Shown piece after piece: positions 18,296 to 26,981 of a stretch of 64,000 nt of DNA. How positions within the stretch are numbered: position 1 is the stretch's first letter; the number at the start of each line of letters is the position of its first letter. Position numbers and translations under genes: made by a program. The notes under the pieces are model-generated. The model saw only the letters and a list, made by a program, of their open reading frames with translations, did no database searches and was not told where the DNA came from. Source of the DNA: Pseudobacteroides cellulosolvens ATCC 35603 = DSM 2933 (GTDB lineage Bacteria > Bacillota > Clostridia > Acetivibrionales > DSM-2933). The DNA is taken from contig NZ_LGTC01000001.1 of NCBI RefSeq assembly GCF_001262605.1, positions 4,288,001 to 4,352,000 of the forward strand, given 5' to 3'.

Positions 18296-19021
18296 TTAAT
18301 CCAAAGAGGAAGTTATCTTACTCTTGTAATATTGTGCTAATTCCGGAAATTCATCCAGTGCTCTTTTACCCGCATCACTTAAGCCATAAACACTTTTTTC
18401 TTGTTTATAGAACCAACCGTAATAGTTTTTATTTAGAATACTCCAAGTTTTATTGGAGTCTGTCCCGTATTGGGTAATTTTTTTAGCTGACATTGGGCCG
18501 AACATATTTAGACAGCAAGCTATATGAAGTGAGTTCTCTCTATAAGCGGTAACGAGCTTTCTTCCTCTACTGCCGCCAACGTTAAGCTCCATAGTCCTGC
18601 CTTTAAGCTCTTCAACAAGTTTCATTTTTTTATTTTTGCTTTTTTGTCTGCTCGCTTGAAAGTCGAAAGGCTTTGGGGAAATGGGTATCTCAATTAAATT
18701 TTTGCCGTTTAATGAAACAAGAATCAGTCCTAACTCAAGCCTTTTTAAGAGATAGCATATATCTCTCCATTTTGCTGTTCCAATAAGCCTTTTTGGCTTT
18801 GGAACAGCAATATAAACAAAATCCCCTATTTTCTGTCTTTTAACGGCTTGTGCAAGCAAATCAACACTTAGGTTCCTTTTCAGTTCAATAATGGTCAGCT
18901 GGTTTTCCTTGGTAGCACAAATATCGCAGAAGTTGACCTCACTCCTTACTTCATAACCTTCCTGAACAAAAAAATCATGTATAGGTTTATATAAATCCTC
19001 TTCTAAAAATTCTTTTCCCAT
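18296..19021 (-). CDS. DUF2161-like protein, PD-(D/E)XK nuclease fold with C-terminal winged helix
   Basis: The N-terminal half has the PD-(D/E)XK layout: a conserved acidic residue in 'EVNFCDICATKENQLTIIEL', with 'IIELKRNLS' giving the E-x-K motif, then 'AQAVKRQKIGDFVYIAVP'. This resembles the DUF2161 (COG5482) phosphodiesterase-like family. The C-terminal half looks like a winged-helix ('FGPMSAKKITQYGTDSNKTW', 'YGLSDAGKRALDEFPELA'). Substrate unknown; no partner methylase or restriction gene is adjacent. It sits between yifB and dprA, with a long imperfect hairpin upstream. Family assignment is from memory. Confidence 0.65.
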   Translation of the reverse strand: MGKEFLEEDLYKPIHDFFVQEGYEVRSEVNFCDICATKENQLTIIELKRNLSVDLLAQAVKRQKIGDFVYIAVPKPKRLIGTAKWRDICYLLKRLELGLILVSLNGKNLIEIPISPKPFDFQASRQKSKNKKMKLVEELKGRTMELNVGGSRGRKLVTAYRENSLHIACCLNMFGPMSAKKITQYGTDSNKTWSILNKNYYGWFYKQEKSVYGLSDAGKRALDEFPELAQYYKSKITSSLD

Positions 19022-19038
19022 AAAAAAAGGCCTCTATA

Positions 19039-19103
19039 TTCTATGATTTTGCTTATTTCGGTTGACAAAATCGCAAGCGATTGTCACAACAGAAATTATA
19101 GAA
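19039..19103. promoter_or_regulatory. Long imperfect palindrome upstream of the DUF2161-like gene
   Basis: On the minus strand GACAATCGC-TT-GCGATTTTGTC forms the core, extended by TTTCTGTT/AACCGAAA and TTCTAT/ATAGAA, a stem of about 65 nt with small bulges. It lies between the histidine kinase stop (19163) and the DUF2161-like start (19021). It could be a terminator, an operator, or both. Confidence 0.45.
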
Positions 19104-19162
19104 TAAATAGCCCAGATTTTCAACTACATTAAATTAATAACTATTAATTATACAGTACCTAA

Positions 19163-19993
19163 TCATGAATTTGGAATGGAAATTATAAAGGTGGTTCCTA
19201 TACCCTCCTCTGATACTACCTCAATATCTCCCATAAAATCCTTTTTTATAATCTGGTATGAGCTGTAAACGCCAATGCCCGTACCATCTTTTCCCTTATT
19301 GGTAACTAACTCTTTAAAGAGTTTTTCCTTAATATCCTTTGGAATTCCTCCTGCACAATCTGTAATTATAAATTGTACCTTACCATTTTGTTCATCTATC
19401 TTAAAATCAATTGTACCACCATTTTCATAGGCTTCTGCAGAATTTATTACAAGGTTGCATATGACTTGAATCAAGCTTATAAGCTTGCCTTTTATTATTG
19501 TATTACCATCTATATTATGTTGAGAATTCATCGTGCATCTATAAACTTTTAATTGATCATTGAGAATTATATTAAGTCTCTTTAACAAATCATCGATAGT
19601 AAAAGAATTATATTGTGATATTGATCTTGAAACAGTTTGATCCTTAAGGGTTAGTGCTAGATCCTTAAGATAAACAAGATATTGGTATATGTTATCTGCC
19701 GCAACTTCCATATCCTTTGCAATATCATGGTGATCGTCATTCGTGACCAACGAATCTCCAATAGAATTGGAATATTCATTTATAAGCTCTTTCAGACTTT
19801 GTATTGAAGTGCCTATACACATAAGAGGAGTTTTCATATTGTGGGTAATACTGCCTAAAATTCTTCCCATAAAATACAATCTTTCGTTATCAATCATTGT
19901 CTCATGGATTTGTTTTAGCTTCATACTCAGAACTTTATTCTCCGCCAGCAAATTATGGCCTTGTTTTTTTTTGTAAACAAATTTTCCTTGCAC
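19163..19993 (-). CDS. Cytoplasmic histidine kinase with intact H box
   Basis: Soluble sensor kinase without membrane helices. The H box 'GSITHNMKTPLMCIG' keeps the phospho-accepting histidine (codon 19841-19843). The ATPase has an N box ('QVICNLVINSAEAYENGG'), 'ITDCAGGIPKDIKEKLF' and 'GKDGTGIGVYSSYQIIK'. A DDHHDIAKDM segment follows the H box, as in the neighbour at 20409. The ORF opens at GTG 19993 and overlaps the upstream receiver by 41 bases. Removing one A from a nine-A run (19964-19972) would join the two into one receiver-coiled-coil-kinase protein. The separate start lacks a good ribosome site, so fusion may be the true state. Confidence 0.8.
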   Translation of the reverse strand: MQGKFVYKKKQGHNLLAENKVLSMKLKQIHETMIDNERLYFMGRILGSITHNMKTPLMCIGTSIQSLKELINEYSNSIGDSLVTNDDHHDIAKDMEVAADNIYQYLVYLKDLALTLKDQTVSRSISQYNSFTIDDLLKRLNIILNDQLKVYRCTMNSQHNIDGNTIIKGKLISLIQVICNLVINSAEAYENGGTIDFKIDEQNGKVQFIITDCAGGIPKDIKEKLFKELVTNKGKDGTGIGVYSSYQIIKKDFMGDIEVVSEEGIGTTFIISIPNS

Positions 19994-20363
19994 TAAGGAT
20001 CTGGTGTAATAAATTGTCTTGCGAATTTGTTTTTATATGGAATCCGTTTATATTATATTCTATCATTATATCCACTGAAGGGATATTATCATTAGTATCA
20101 GCTAAAAGTATTATCTCTATTTCAGAACATACATCCCTTATAGCTTTAACAATCGATAGATCCAAATGACCTGAATTATTTAAGTTAACAACCAATATAT
20201 CCATCTCTTCGGATCTTATCAGTTCCAACATATTTAGTTTGTCATTAAAAAAGTGTACATCCATATCATATGCTTTAAGTTTGTGCCTGTGTTCCATTGA
20301 AAATGTTCTATCATCGCTATGGATCAGTACTTTTATTATGCTAGAATTATTCAACCTTGTCAC
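19953..20363 (-). CDS. Receiver-like domain lacking the phospho-aspartate
   Basis: A 136-residue CheY-like fold: the acidic pair sits in 'IKVLIHSDDRTF', and a conserved lysine in 'GFHIKTNSQDNL'. The position of the phosphorylated aspartate reads 'DILVVNLNNSG', so the residue is asparagine (codon 20184-20186). It is therefore probably not phosphorylated in the usual way. The ORF ends in 'QKKTRP' just after a nine-A run shared with the downstream kinase, and a one-base change would fuse them. It follows the LacI-type sensor protein gene. Confidence 0.7.
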   Translation of the reverse strand: MTRLNNSSIIKVLIHSDDRTFSMEHRHKLKAYDMDVHFFNDKLNMLELIRSEEMDILVVNLNNSGHLDLSIVKAIRDVCSEIEIILLADTNDNIPSVDIMIEYNINGFHIKTNSQDNLLHQILSARKICLQKKTRP

Positions 20364-20408
20364 TCCTTAGAATATACAGATTCCTTAAACTCGTACGAAA
20401 AACCAAGC

Positions 20409-22490
20409 TTATAAAAACAGCTTTATATAAAATGTTGTTCCAAGCCCAGTTTCTGAATTGAAATACAGGTCTCCGCCAAACCTGCCTTTTATAGTTGAAT
20501 ACGAAAGCATAAGTCCAATACCAGTAGCGTTTTTACCTCTTGTAGTAACCATCTTTTTAAAGATAGATGATTTTATTGCTTTAGGTATTCCAACCCCATA
20601 ATCCTTTAAAGATATAAGTATGCAACCCTTCATATGCTCAATTCTTATATCAATGGTATCAGCATTATTCTCAATATTGGCATATGCAGCATTTACCAAT
20701 ATATTATCAATAACCTGCAGCAAGTTTATAATTTCACCTGATATTCTCAATTGAGGATCTGTTTCCACTTTTATGTTAATCTTTTGCATATTTAAGATTT
20801 CGAATTTCCTTATATGGTTTTTAATGCTGTCTATCAGATCATTAACACTAAAACCATCCATATTCCTTGTTGTAAACTTCGAATATTGGTCGTTGATCTG
20901 ATCTAATACACTGGTCATATAACGTAAATTACCATCAATTCTTTCTATCCAAGAGCTCATTTCCTCTGCAATTTCATGATGGTCATCTATAGTGACAGAT
21001 TTATCTGTAATTGACTTTGTGTATTCATCAATAAGAGAATTCAAAGCTACTGTTGAGCCCGCAATTGCCATTATATAGGATTTTATATTATTAGCTATAC
21101 TGATTAAAAGTTGGCCTAATGTGGACATTCTCTCCTGTTCCCTGAGTTGTTCACTCATACGCTCCTTTTCCAAAAGCATGAGGGCACCTTTTAGTGTATT
21201 GCTTATTTGTCCCCTTAGAAGCTCAAAATTAATTACATCATCGTTGTCAACCTCAAAACACACAAAACCATAATGCTCATTATTAAAAAAAAGTGGTTTA
21301 ACAAGATATGTAAACTGCCTGTCATAAGGTATAAATACATCAGGAACAAGCATTCTAGTTTTAAACGGAATATCCTCATAATCACTTCTTTCATTATTAT
21401 AATATGCATACATAAGTTCTGAAAAATCAGGTATATCACTTTTAACAGTTACGGGCCCTTCCTGATATCTAATTATAAAACAGCTTTTGATGTATAATTT
21501 TTTCAATGCTGTAGTCAGTAGATCAAAAAGAGTATCCAAGCTGTAGGTTTGCAAGTTTTCATGAACTTTAAAGTTTGATATTGCCCTAATGTAGTAGTCA
21601 GAAAATGTTGACGATCTGTTTACTACAGCTTCACATCCACAGGATTCTCTAATTACCGTTGAAGTTGGAAGCTTTATAACTTCAGATACCTCAGTACCGT
21701 TAATCTCTTCTAGAAGCAGCTCAATTGCTTTTTCAGATATCATATCCAAAGGCTGCATAACAGTGGTCAGTGAAGGGGTTATTATTGCAGAATTGTGGGC
21801 ATTGTCAAAACCGCATACTACAAAATTTTCTTTATAATCCAGATTCATGCTCCTAAAATATTTTATAGCACCCACTGCCATTTCATCATTGGCACACACA
21901 AGGGCATCAATTTTAATATTATTTTTTATTAAATATTCTGCTGTTTCCCAACCAGTTTCAGATTGAAAGTTTCCATTAAATATTATTTTCTCGTCAACCT
22001 CTATTCCATTCTCCTCCAGCACTTCCAAATAAGCATTATACCTTTCATTAGATTCATCGTTGCTTAAAGGGCCTTTTAAGAAACCGATTTTTCTATATTT
22101 ATGGTGGTTTACAAGATGATCAACAAGGCTTTTCATGCCCTTTTTATTGTCTACTAATATACTTGGAACGCCGGGAATATTTTCATATATTGAAACCTTC
22201 GGTATACCTTCAAAGGCTTTAATGTATTCCATGAAATAGTCATGGGAGACCTTGTTTATTAATGTACCTGTAGCTATAATAAGGCCATCAAGCCTTGAAG
22301 CGTCGGCAAGTTTGTATACAATATTATGTTCAACACTAATATTATCAGTGTTAAATAGAATCCTTCCTTCAAAGGCTATCAGGTTGACATCCAACTTCTG
22401 GGCAGCCTTTCTTATCGATGTCCAGAAAAGGGTTTGAAAATCTCCATCTATTTCATTTACAAAGAATCCAATAGTGAGTCTTCTTTTCAT
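20409..22490 (-). CDS. LacI/GalR-type ligand-binding sensor fused to a histidine-kinase-like domain lacking the phospho-histidine
   Basis: Residues about 1-290 form a periplasmic-binding-protein-like sugar sensor of the LacI/GalR class ('LTIGFFVNEIDGDFQTLFW', 'VCANDEMAVGAIKYFRSMN', 'VCGFDNA') without a DNA-binding helix-turn-helix, signal peptide or membrane segment. A GAF-like region follows (about 300-450), then a short coiled coil and an H-box-like helix. There the histidine is replaced by asparagine ('ISIANNIKSYIMAI', codon 21090-21092). The ATPase domain is intact ('LKDYGVGIPKAIKSSIFKKM', 'GKNATGIGLMLSYSTIK'). ATG 22490 is chosen for its AAGGGAG site. It may act as a ligand-sensing pseudokinase for the downstream proteins. 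Confidence 0.75.
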   Translation of the reverse strand: MKRRLTIGFFVNEIDGDFQTLFWTSIRKAAQKLDVNLIAFEGRILFNTDNISVEHNIVYKLADASRLDGLIIATGTLINKVSHDYFMEYIKAFEGIPKVSIYENIPGVPSILVDNKKGMKSLVDHLVNHHKYRKIGFLKGPLSNDESNERYNAYLEVLEENGIEVDEKIIFNGNFQSETGWETAEYLIKNNIKIDALVCANDEMAVGAIKYFRSMNLDYKENFVVCGFDNAHNSAIITPSLTTVMQPLDMISEKAIELLLEEINGTEVSEVIKLPTSTVIRESCGCEAVVNRSSTFSDYYIRAISNFKVHENLQTYSLDTLFDLLTTALKKLYIKSCFIIRYQEGPVTVKSDIPDFSELMYAYYNNERSDYEDIPFKTRMLVPDVFIPYDRQFTYLVKPLFFNNEHYGFVCFEVDNDDVINFELLRGQISNTLKGALMLLEKERMSEQLREQERMSTLGQLLISIANNIKSYIMAIAGSTVALNSLIDEYTKSITDKSVTIDDHHEIAEEMSSWIERIDGNLRYMTSVLDQINDQYSKFTTRNMDGFSVNDLIDSIKNHIRKFEILNMQKINIKVETDPQLRISGEIINLLQVIDNILVNAAYANIENNADTIDIRIEHMKGCILISLKDYGVGIPKAIKSSIFKKMVTTRGKNATGIGLMLSYSTIKGRFGGDLYFNSETGLGTTFYIKLFL

Positions 22491-22532
22491 AAATTGTCTC
22501 CCTTTCTGTTTAATCATTCATGGCTTCATATA

Positions 22533-24068
22533 CTATCTTCCCCAAAATTTTCTGTCAAGACTTCTATATTGTATAGCTTCAGCTAAATGCTGAACTTTAA
22601 TATCATCACTTTCATCCATATCGGCAATTGTTCGTGCAACCTTTAGTATTCTGTTATGAGCCCGTGCACTTAGTCCTAATCGCTCAAAAGCATTTTTTAA
22701 AAGTTCTTTACCTTCATAATCAAGCTTGCAAAACTTGTTTATAAGGGCTGGTGTGAGCTGTGAGTTTGAAAATATTTCAAGTCCTATATACCTTTCAAGT
22801 TGTCTCTTTCTTGCTTTATTGACACGCTCCCTTATTACATGGGATTTTTCACCGCACACCGGATTGTCAAGGTCTTGATATTGTACTCCGGCTACTTCTA
22901 TGTGTATATCAATCCTATCCAAGAGTGGACCAGAAATCTTTCCTAAGTATTGCTGTATTTGCCTTGGGGAGCAACTGCATTGCTTGCTGTCATCTAAAAA
23001 ATTACCGCAGCGGCAAGGGTTACCTGCACATATGAGCATTGTTTTAGACGGATATGAAATACTCCCGCTTAATCTGGATATATTTACATACCCGTCCTCC
23101 AAAGGCTGTCTCATAACCTCCAATGCCTCTTTGCTGAATTCAGGAACCTCATCTAAAAAAAGAACACCAAAATGAGCCAGGCTGATTTCTCCAGGCTTTG
23201 GAATCTTTCCACCTCCAACCAGGCTGTAGTGTGATATGGTATGATGAGGAGATCTGAACGGTCTTTTTGTCATCAGGGGTGTCTTTGGAGGAAGTGTTCC
23301 TGCTATACTGTGAATTTTAGTAACTTGGAGGGATTCTTCAAACGTCATAGACGGGAGAATTGACGGAATTCTTTTAGCAATCATTGTCTTACCGGAACCT
23401 GGGCTACCAATAAGTATACAGTTGTGGGCACCTGAAGCTGCTACTTCCAAAGCTCTTTTTACATTTTCCTGCCCTTTAACATCGGAAAAATCAAATTCAT
23501 ATTCAATATTATTTAAAAAAAGGCTGTCAATATCTATTGTGTAAGGCTCAATTCTAGCAGTTTTATTCAAGTGGTTAATCACATCGACAATACTTTTTAC
23601 TGGAAGTACATTAACCCCTTTTACTACCGCAGCCTCCTGAGCATTATCTATCGATAGTATTATATTTTCTATACCTTCGTCTTTAGCCTGGACAGCCATA
23701 GGTAAAACCCCCGTTACAGGCTTGACTTGCCCGTCTAATGACAGTTCCCCAATAAACATATAATTATGTATTTCACTTGTATTTATCTGCCCTGTAGCCG
23801 ACAAGATTCCCAAAGCAATGCCCAAATCAAAATGAGAACCTTCTTTCCGAACACTTGCTGGAGACAAGTTTACAGTAATTCTTCTTACAGGAAAATCCAT
23901 TTTAGAGTTTTTAATTGAAGTCCTAACCCGTTCCTTTGATTCACGAACAGCAGCATCACCGAGTCCAACTATATCGAATGCAGGAATACCATTAGATATG
24001 TCCGTCTCTATTTCAACAACATATCCGTCTATACCAACCAATCCACAACTTTTAATTCTGGAAATCAT
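22533..24068 (-). CDS. YifB/ComM-family Mg-chelatase-like AAA ATPase
   Basis: The 511-residue protein has the N-terminal ChlI/Lon-protease-like domain ('FDIVGLGDAAVRESKERVRT', 'VNLSPASVRKEGSHFDL'), Walker A 'IGSPGSGKTMIAKRIPSI', Walker B 'GVLFLDEVPEFSKEALEV', and the C-terminal Mg-chelatase segment ('GLSARAHNRILKVARTIAD'). ComM relatives are hexameric helicases that promote branch migration in natural transformation; this function is known from proteobacteria. The yifB-dprA-topA-trmFO order of Firmicutes is kept except for the insert between yifB and dprA. Confidence 0.92.
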   Translation of the reverse strand: MISRIKSCGLVGIDGYVVEIETDISNGIPAFDIVGLGDAAVRESKERVRTSIKNSKMDFPVRRITVNLSPASVRKEGSHFDLGIALGILSATGQINTSEIHNYMFIGELSLDGQVKPVTGVLPMAVQAKDEGIENIILSIDNAQEAAVVKGVNVLPVKSIVDVINHLNKTARIEPYTIDIDSLFLNNIEYEFDFSDVKGQENVKRALEVAASGAHNCILIGSPGSGKTMIAKRIPSILPSMTFEESLQVTKIHSIAGTLPPKTPLMTKRPFRSPHHTISHYSLVGGGKIPKPGEISLAHFGVLFLDEVPEFSKEALEVMRQPLEDGYVNISRLSGSISYPSKTMLICAGNPCRCGNFLDDSKQCSCSPRQIQQYLGKISGPLLDRIDIHIEVAGVQYQDLDNPVCGEKSHVIRERVNKARKRQLERYIGLEIFSNSQLTPALINKFCKLDYEGKELLKNAFERLGLSARAHNRILKVARTIADMDESDDIKVQHLAEAIQYRSLDRKFWGR

Positions 24069-24291
24069 ATTGAATCAGCCTCCTCATTAATTGGGCGGAT
24101 GGTAAAACTCTCATATATCTCAAAAGGCATAGCTAACTCTCACATTTGACATACACAAAATCACTTATGGTTTTGCTTAACCTTAATTTCCCATAAATAT
24201 ACAAATGTAAAAGTTCTACTCTTAATTTATATATAGAGAAACACAAATATATATATTAACTTATAAATTATCGGATTAATTTGAAGAAAAA

Positions 24292-25083
24292 TTAATAGGA
24301 ATTAAACTGTAAATACCAATTTAATATATCTATACCAAACAGTATGGTAGTAAAGGTTCCCAATACTATTGCTGGTCCAAAAGGTATTGCTTCCTTCAGT
24401 TTCTTACCCTTAAATATCATAAAAACTATTGATATTAGAGAACCAATGATGGCAGATAGTATAAAAGAAACTACTACCATTCTCCAACCAAGGAAAATCC
24501 CAATTGGCACGAACAGCTTTACATCCCCCATCCCCATTGCATCAGTCTTATAAATAAATAAGCCAATAATTCCTATAATAAAAAGTACAATGGAAACCAA
24601 AGCACCTCCGACCAAAGGATTCCACCAAGCTCTATCCATAAAAATCGGAAATTCATAAAACAGATTATAGAAAAATACAATTAGTGCCCCGCCAAGACCA
24701 GCGAGAAGTAAATCATCGGGAATAATATAATAGTCCATATCAATAAAAAATACTGCAATTAAAATTGACATCAATAAAAGAAATGCAAAAAATTGTATAG
24801 TTAAACCAAATTTTAAATATAGGGATATGCTAACAATAAGAGTAAACAAAGTAATCTGAAATGGTCTTACAAAGACTTTACTAGAACACTTTTTGCACTT
24901 TCCTTTGTGAATAAAAAAATTAACAGGTACCAGCATTTCAAGAAGTGTTAGCTTTCTGCTGCACGCACCGCAAAAAGGCCAAACCCAACTCACATCTTCT
25001 TCACCCTTGGGAATTCTCGATGCAACAATATTAATTATTAATCCAAGGAACAAACTAAAAACAGATAATATTATGATTGGCAT
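24292..25083 (-). CDS. Prepilin peptidase (A24 family)
   Basis: Membrane aspartyl protease that cleaves and N-methylates type IV prepilins. The N-terminal cytoplasmic loop has two CxxC pairs (CGAC and CKKC), and the protease aspartates appear in 'FIDMDYYIIPDDLL' and 'GMGDVKLFVPIG' (GxGD). About seven to eight membrane helices span the 263 residues. The type IV pilus genes it serves are not in the window. A 13-bp hairpin upstream (25200-25237) probably ends serA transcription. Confidence 0.92.
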   Translation of the reverse strand: MPIIILSVFSLFLGLIINIVASRIPKGEEDVSWVWPFCGACSRKLTLLEMLVPVNFFIHKGKCKKCSSKVFVRPFQITLFTLIVSISLYLKFGLTIQFFAFLLLMSILIAVFFIDMDYYIIPDDLLLAGLGGALIVFFYNLFYEFPIFMDRAWWNPLVGGALVSIVLFIIGIIGLFIYKTDAMGMGDVKLFVPIGIFLGWRMVVVSFILSAIIGSLISIVFMIFKGKKLKEAIPFGPAIVLGTFTTILFGIDILNWYLQFNSY

Positions 25084-25199
25084 TTATGTGCTCTCTCCCT
25101 GTTTGTTAATTGGTGATGCTGTCCATATCATTATTATTATATTTGATTAATGATAATATTTCAAGCCAAAACAAAACCAAGAATTGATTTTGAAAATAC

Positions 25200-25237
25200 C
25201 TACTTTCCTTAAAATTCTGGCATATTAAGGAAAGTAG
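25200..25237 (-). terminator. Probable serA terminator
   Basis: Arms CTACTTTCCTTAA (25200-25212) and TTAAGGAAAGTAG (25225-25237) are perfect 13-bp inverted repeats downstream of serA on the minus strand. They are followed by a modest T-rich stretch (GTATTTTC). Confidence 0.65.
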
Positions 25238-25322
25238 ATATTTATAGATCACTTATAATCGCTGTATTACGGCATGAATGAAATTTATAGCGAAAATTAT
25301 TTTTTAATCGTAATAAAATTGA

Positions 25323-26507
25323 TTAGTATAATGACTTTTCTTCTATTATCCTTACCATCTTTATACCAGCTATGTTTTTAATACTTGTATATATATCTTC
25401 AGTTACTTTTCCGTCTACATCTATCATGTTGTATCCAATATTGTTTTTATGGTGTGTAAGCATATCTGCTATGTTTACTTTGTTTGCAGCAAGTATTGAT
25501 GTTACCTGTCCTACCATATTGGGAACATTTTCATGAGCAGTCAATATTCTTGTACATCCGGGTTTTACTGCCATATCACAGTTAGGAAAATTAACAGAAT
25601 TCTTTATTACACCTTTTTCAAGATAGTCTTTAACCTGATTTACTGCCATAACAGCACAGTTTTCCTCAGATTCAGGAGTTGATGCACCCAAATGCGGTAT
25701 AGTAATTATTTTGTCATTTCCTAAAAGGTCTTGTTCAGGAAAATCTGTTACATAACATGCAACCGTACCATCATCTAAAGCATCCAACATATCCTTGTTA
25801 ACAACAAGTCCACCCCTTGATAAATTTATTATTCTTGCTCCCTTTTTCATAATTGCAAACTTTTCTTTATTAAACATTCCCTTTGTTTCCGGTCCAAGCG
25901 GAACATGAACAGTTATATAATCACATGTTGACATAATTTGATCAAGACTTGTTGCTCTAATAACACTGCTTGAAAGTCCCCATGCAGCATTAACAGATAT
26001 AAACGGATCATATCCTATAACTTCCATTCCTAATGAGACAGCATCGTTTGCAACCATAACACCTATTGCACCGAGACCGATAACACCAATCCTCTTACCT
26101 TTTATTTCAGGGCCTTCGAATTGGGACTTACCTTTCTCCACCAGCTTTGGCACTTCATCTCCTTTTCCCTTTAAGGATTGAGCCCAGCTAATGCCTTGGT
26201 TTATTCTTCTTGATGACATGAATAGTGCTGCTATTACAAGCTCTTTTACTCCATTTGCATTAGCTCCAGGAGTGTTGAAAACAACTATTCCTTTTTCAGT
26301 GCATCTATCAATTGGAATATTGTTTACTCCTGCACCTGCTCTTGCAATAGCCTTAAGATTGGATCCAAATTCCATTTCCAGCATATTAGCACTTCTTACC
26401 AATATTGCATCTGGATTCTCTGCTTCATTTGATACCATAAATTCATCCTTAGACAATAATTCCAAACCTTTTTCAGAAATACTGTTAAGTGTTTTTATAT
26501 TATACAT
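25323..26507 (-). CDS. serA: D-3-phosphoglycerate dehydrogenase with C-terminal ACT domain
   Basis: Oxidises 3-phosphoglycerate to 3-phosphohydroxypyruvate, the first step of serine synthesis. NAD-binding motif 'IGVIGLGAIGVMVANDA', catalytic region 'IINLSRGGLVVNKDMLDAL', and 'IITIPHLGASTPESEENCAV' with the catalytic histidine are clear. A C-terminal ACT domain ('ENVPNMVGQVTSILAANKVN') suggests serine feedback. The 394-residue length matches the short SerA form. AGGGGAGGGG precedes the ATG. A sigma-A promoter and tandem glycine riboswitch lie upstream. No serC is adjacent. Confidence 0.93.
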   Translation of the reverse strand: MYNIKTLNSISEKGLELLSKDEFMVSNEAENPDAILVRSANMLEMEFGSNLKAIARAGAGVNNIPIDRCTEKGIVVFNTPGANANGVKELVIAALFMSSRRINQGISWAQSLKGKGDEVPKLVEKGKSQFEGPEIKGKRIGVIGLGAIGVMVANDAVSLGMEVIGYDPFISVNAAWGLSSSVIRATSLDQIMSTCDYITVHVPLGPETKGMFNKEKFAIMKKGARIINLSRGGLVVNKDMLDALDDGTVACYVTDFPEQDLLGNDKIITIPHLGASTPESEENCAVMAVNQVKDYLEKGVIKNSVNFPNCDMAVKPGCTRILTAHENVPNMVGQVTSILAANKVNIADMLTHHKNNIGYNMIDVDGKVTEDIYTSIKNIAGIKMVRIIEEKSLY

Positions 26508-26573
26508 TATAAAACCCCTCCCCTTATATGTTTATATTAACAAATTACCAAAAAATATTGAACAAAATGGAAA

Positions 26574-26601
26574 AGGAGTCAAACCCAAATAGAGCGACTC
26601 C
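26574..26601 (-). terminator. Possible riboswitch-controlled terminator before serA
   Basis: On the minus strand GGAGTC and GACTCC pair around a 16-base loop and are followed by TTTTCCATTTTG. The element lies between the glycine riboswitch and the serA start. The stem is short, so its strength is uncertain. Confidence 0.45.
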
Positions 26602-26644
26602 TGTGATTAACATAATAGTAATACACAATTAAAGCACGTGAATT

Positions 26645-26808
26645 TGCTCTGTCCTTTTGCCTGAGAGATTATTCCATCTATGGAATTTGCCCTTCGGCGC
26701 CATTTATTGGTCTCTCCAGAGATCCGTCCGGTTGAAGTCTCGATACCTGAGAGTATAACTCCTTCGGTGAATTGTATGTACTAAAAAATACACAATTACT
26801 CTCCCCCA
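26645..26808 (-). promoter_or_regulatory. Tandem glycine riboswitch controlling serA
   Basis: Two aptamers in series on the minus strand show the diagnostic blocks. The first (about 26730-26808) has CCGAAGGAG and CTCTCAGGTA. The second (about 26645-26729) has GGACGGATCTCTGGAGAG, GCCGAAGGGCAAA and CTCTCAGGCAAAAGGACAG. This is the gcvT-type glycine riboswitch arrangement with cooperative aptamers. The downstream gene is serA rather than the more usual glycine-cleavage or transporter genes. Confidence 0.92.
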
Positions 26809-26878
26809 ACCATCATCCGCCAAAATTTAATTTTCCATTCTTAATAAAAATCAATTTATATCAATTTTTATATATTAT

Positions 26879-26907
26879 ATTATAATAATCCAGATACATA
26901 TTGTCAA
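26879..26907 (-). promoter_or_regulatory. Sigma-A promoter of the serA transcript
   Basis: Minus strand: TTGACA (26907-26902), 17-base spacer, TATAAT (26884-26879), a consensus match. It is placed about 70 bases before the glycine riboswitch. Confidence 0.85.
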
Positions 26908-26929
26908 CAAATTTTACCTTGATATAAAA

Positions 26930-26964
26930 CAAGGAAGCTTCCAGTCTACCTGGCAGCTTCCTTG
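26930..26964 (-). terminator. Terminator of the scaffoldin gene
   Basis: On the minus strand CAAGGAAGCT-GCCAG pairs with CTGG-AAGCTTCCTTG and is followed by TTTTAT. It begins 18 bases after the scaffoldin stop codon. Confidence 0.85.
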
Positions 26965-26981
26965 AATAATTAATAATGTTA

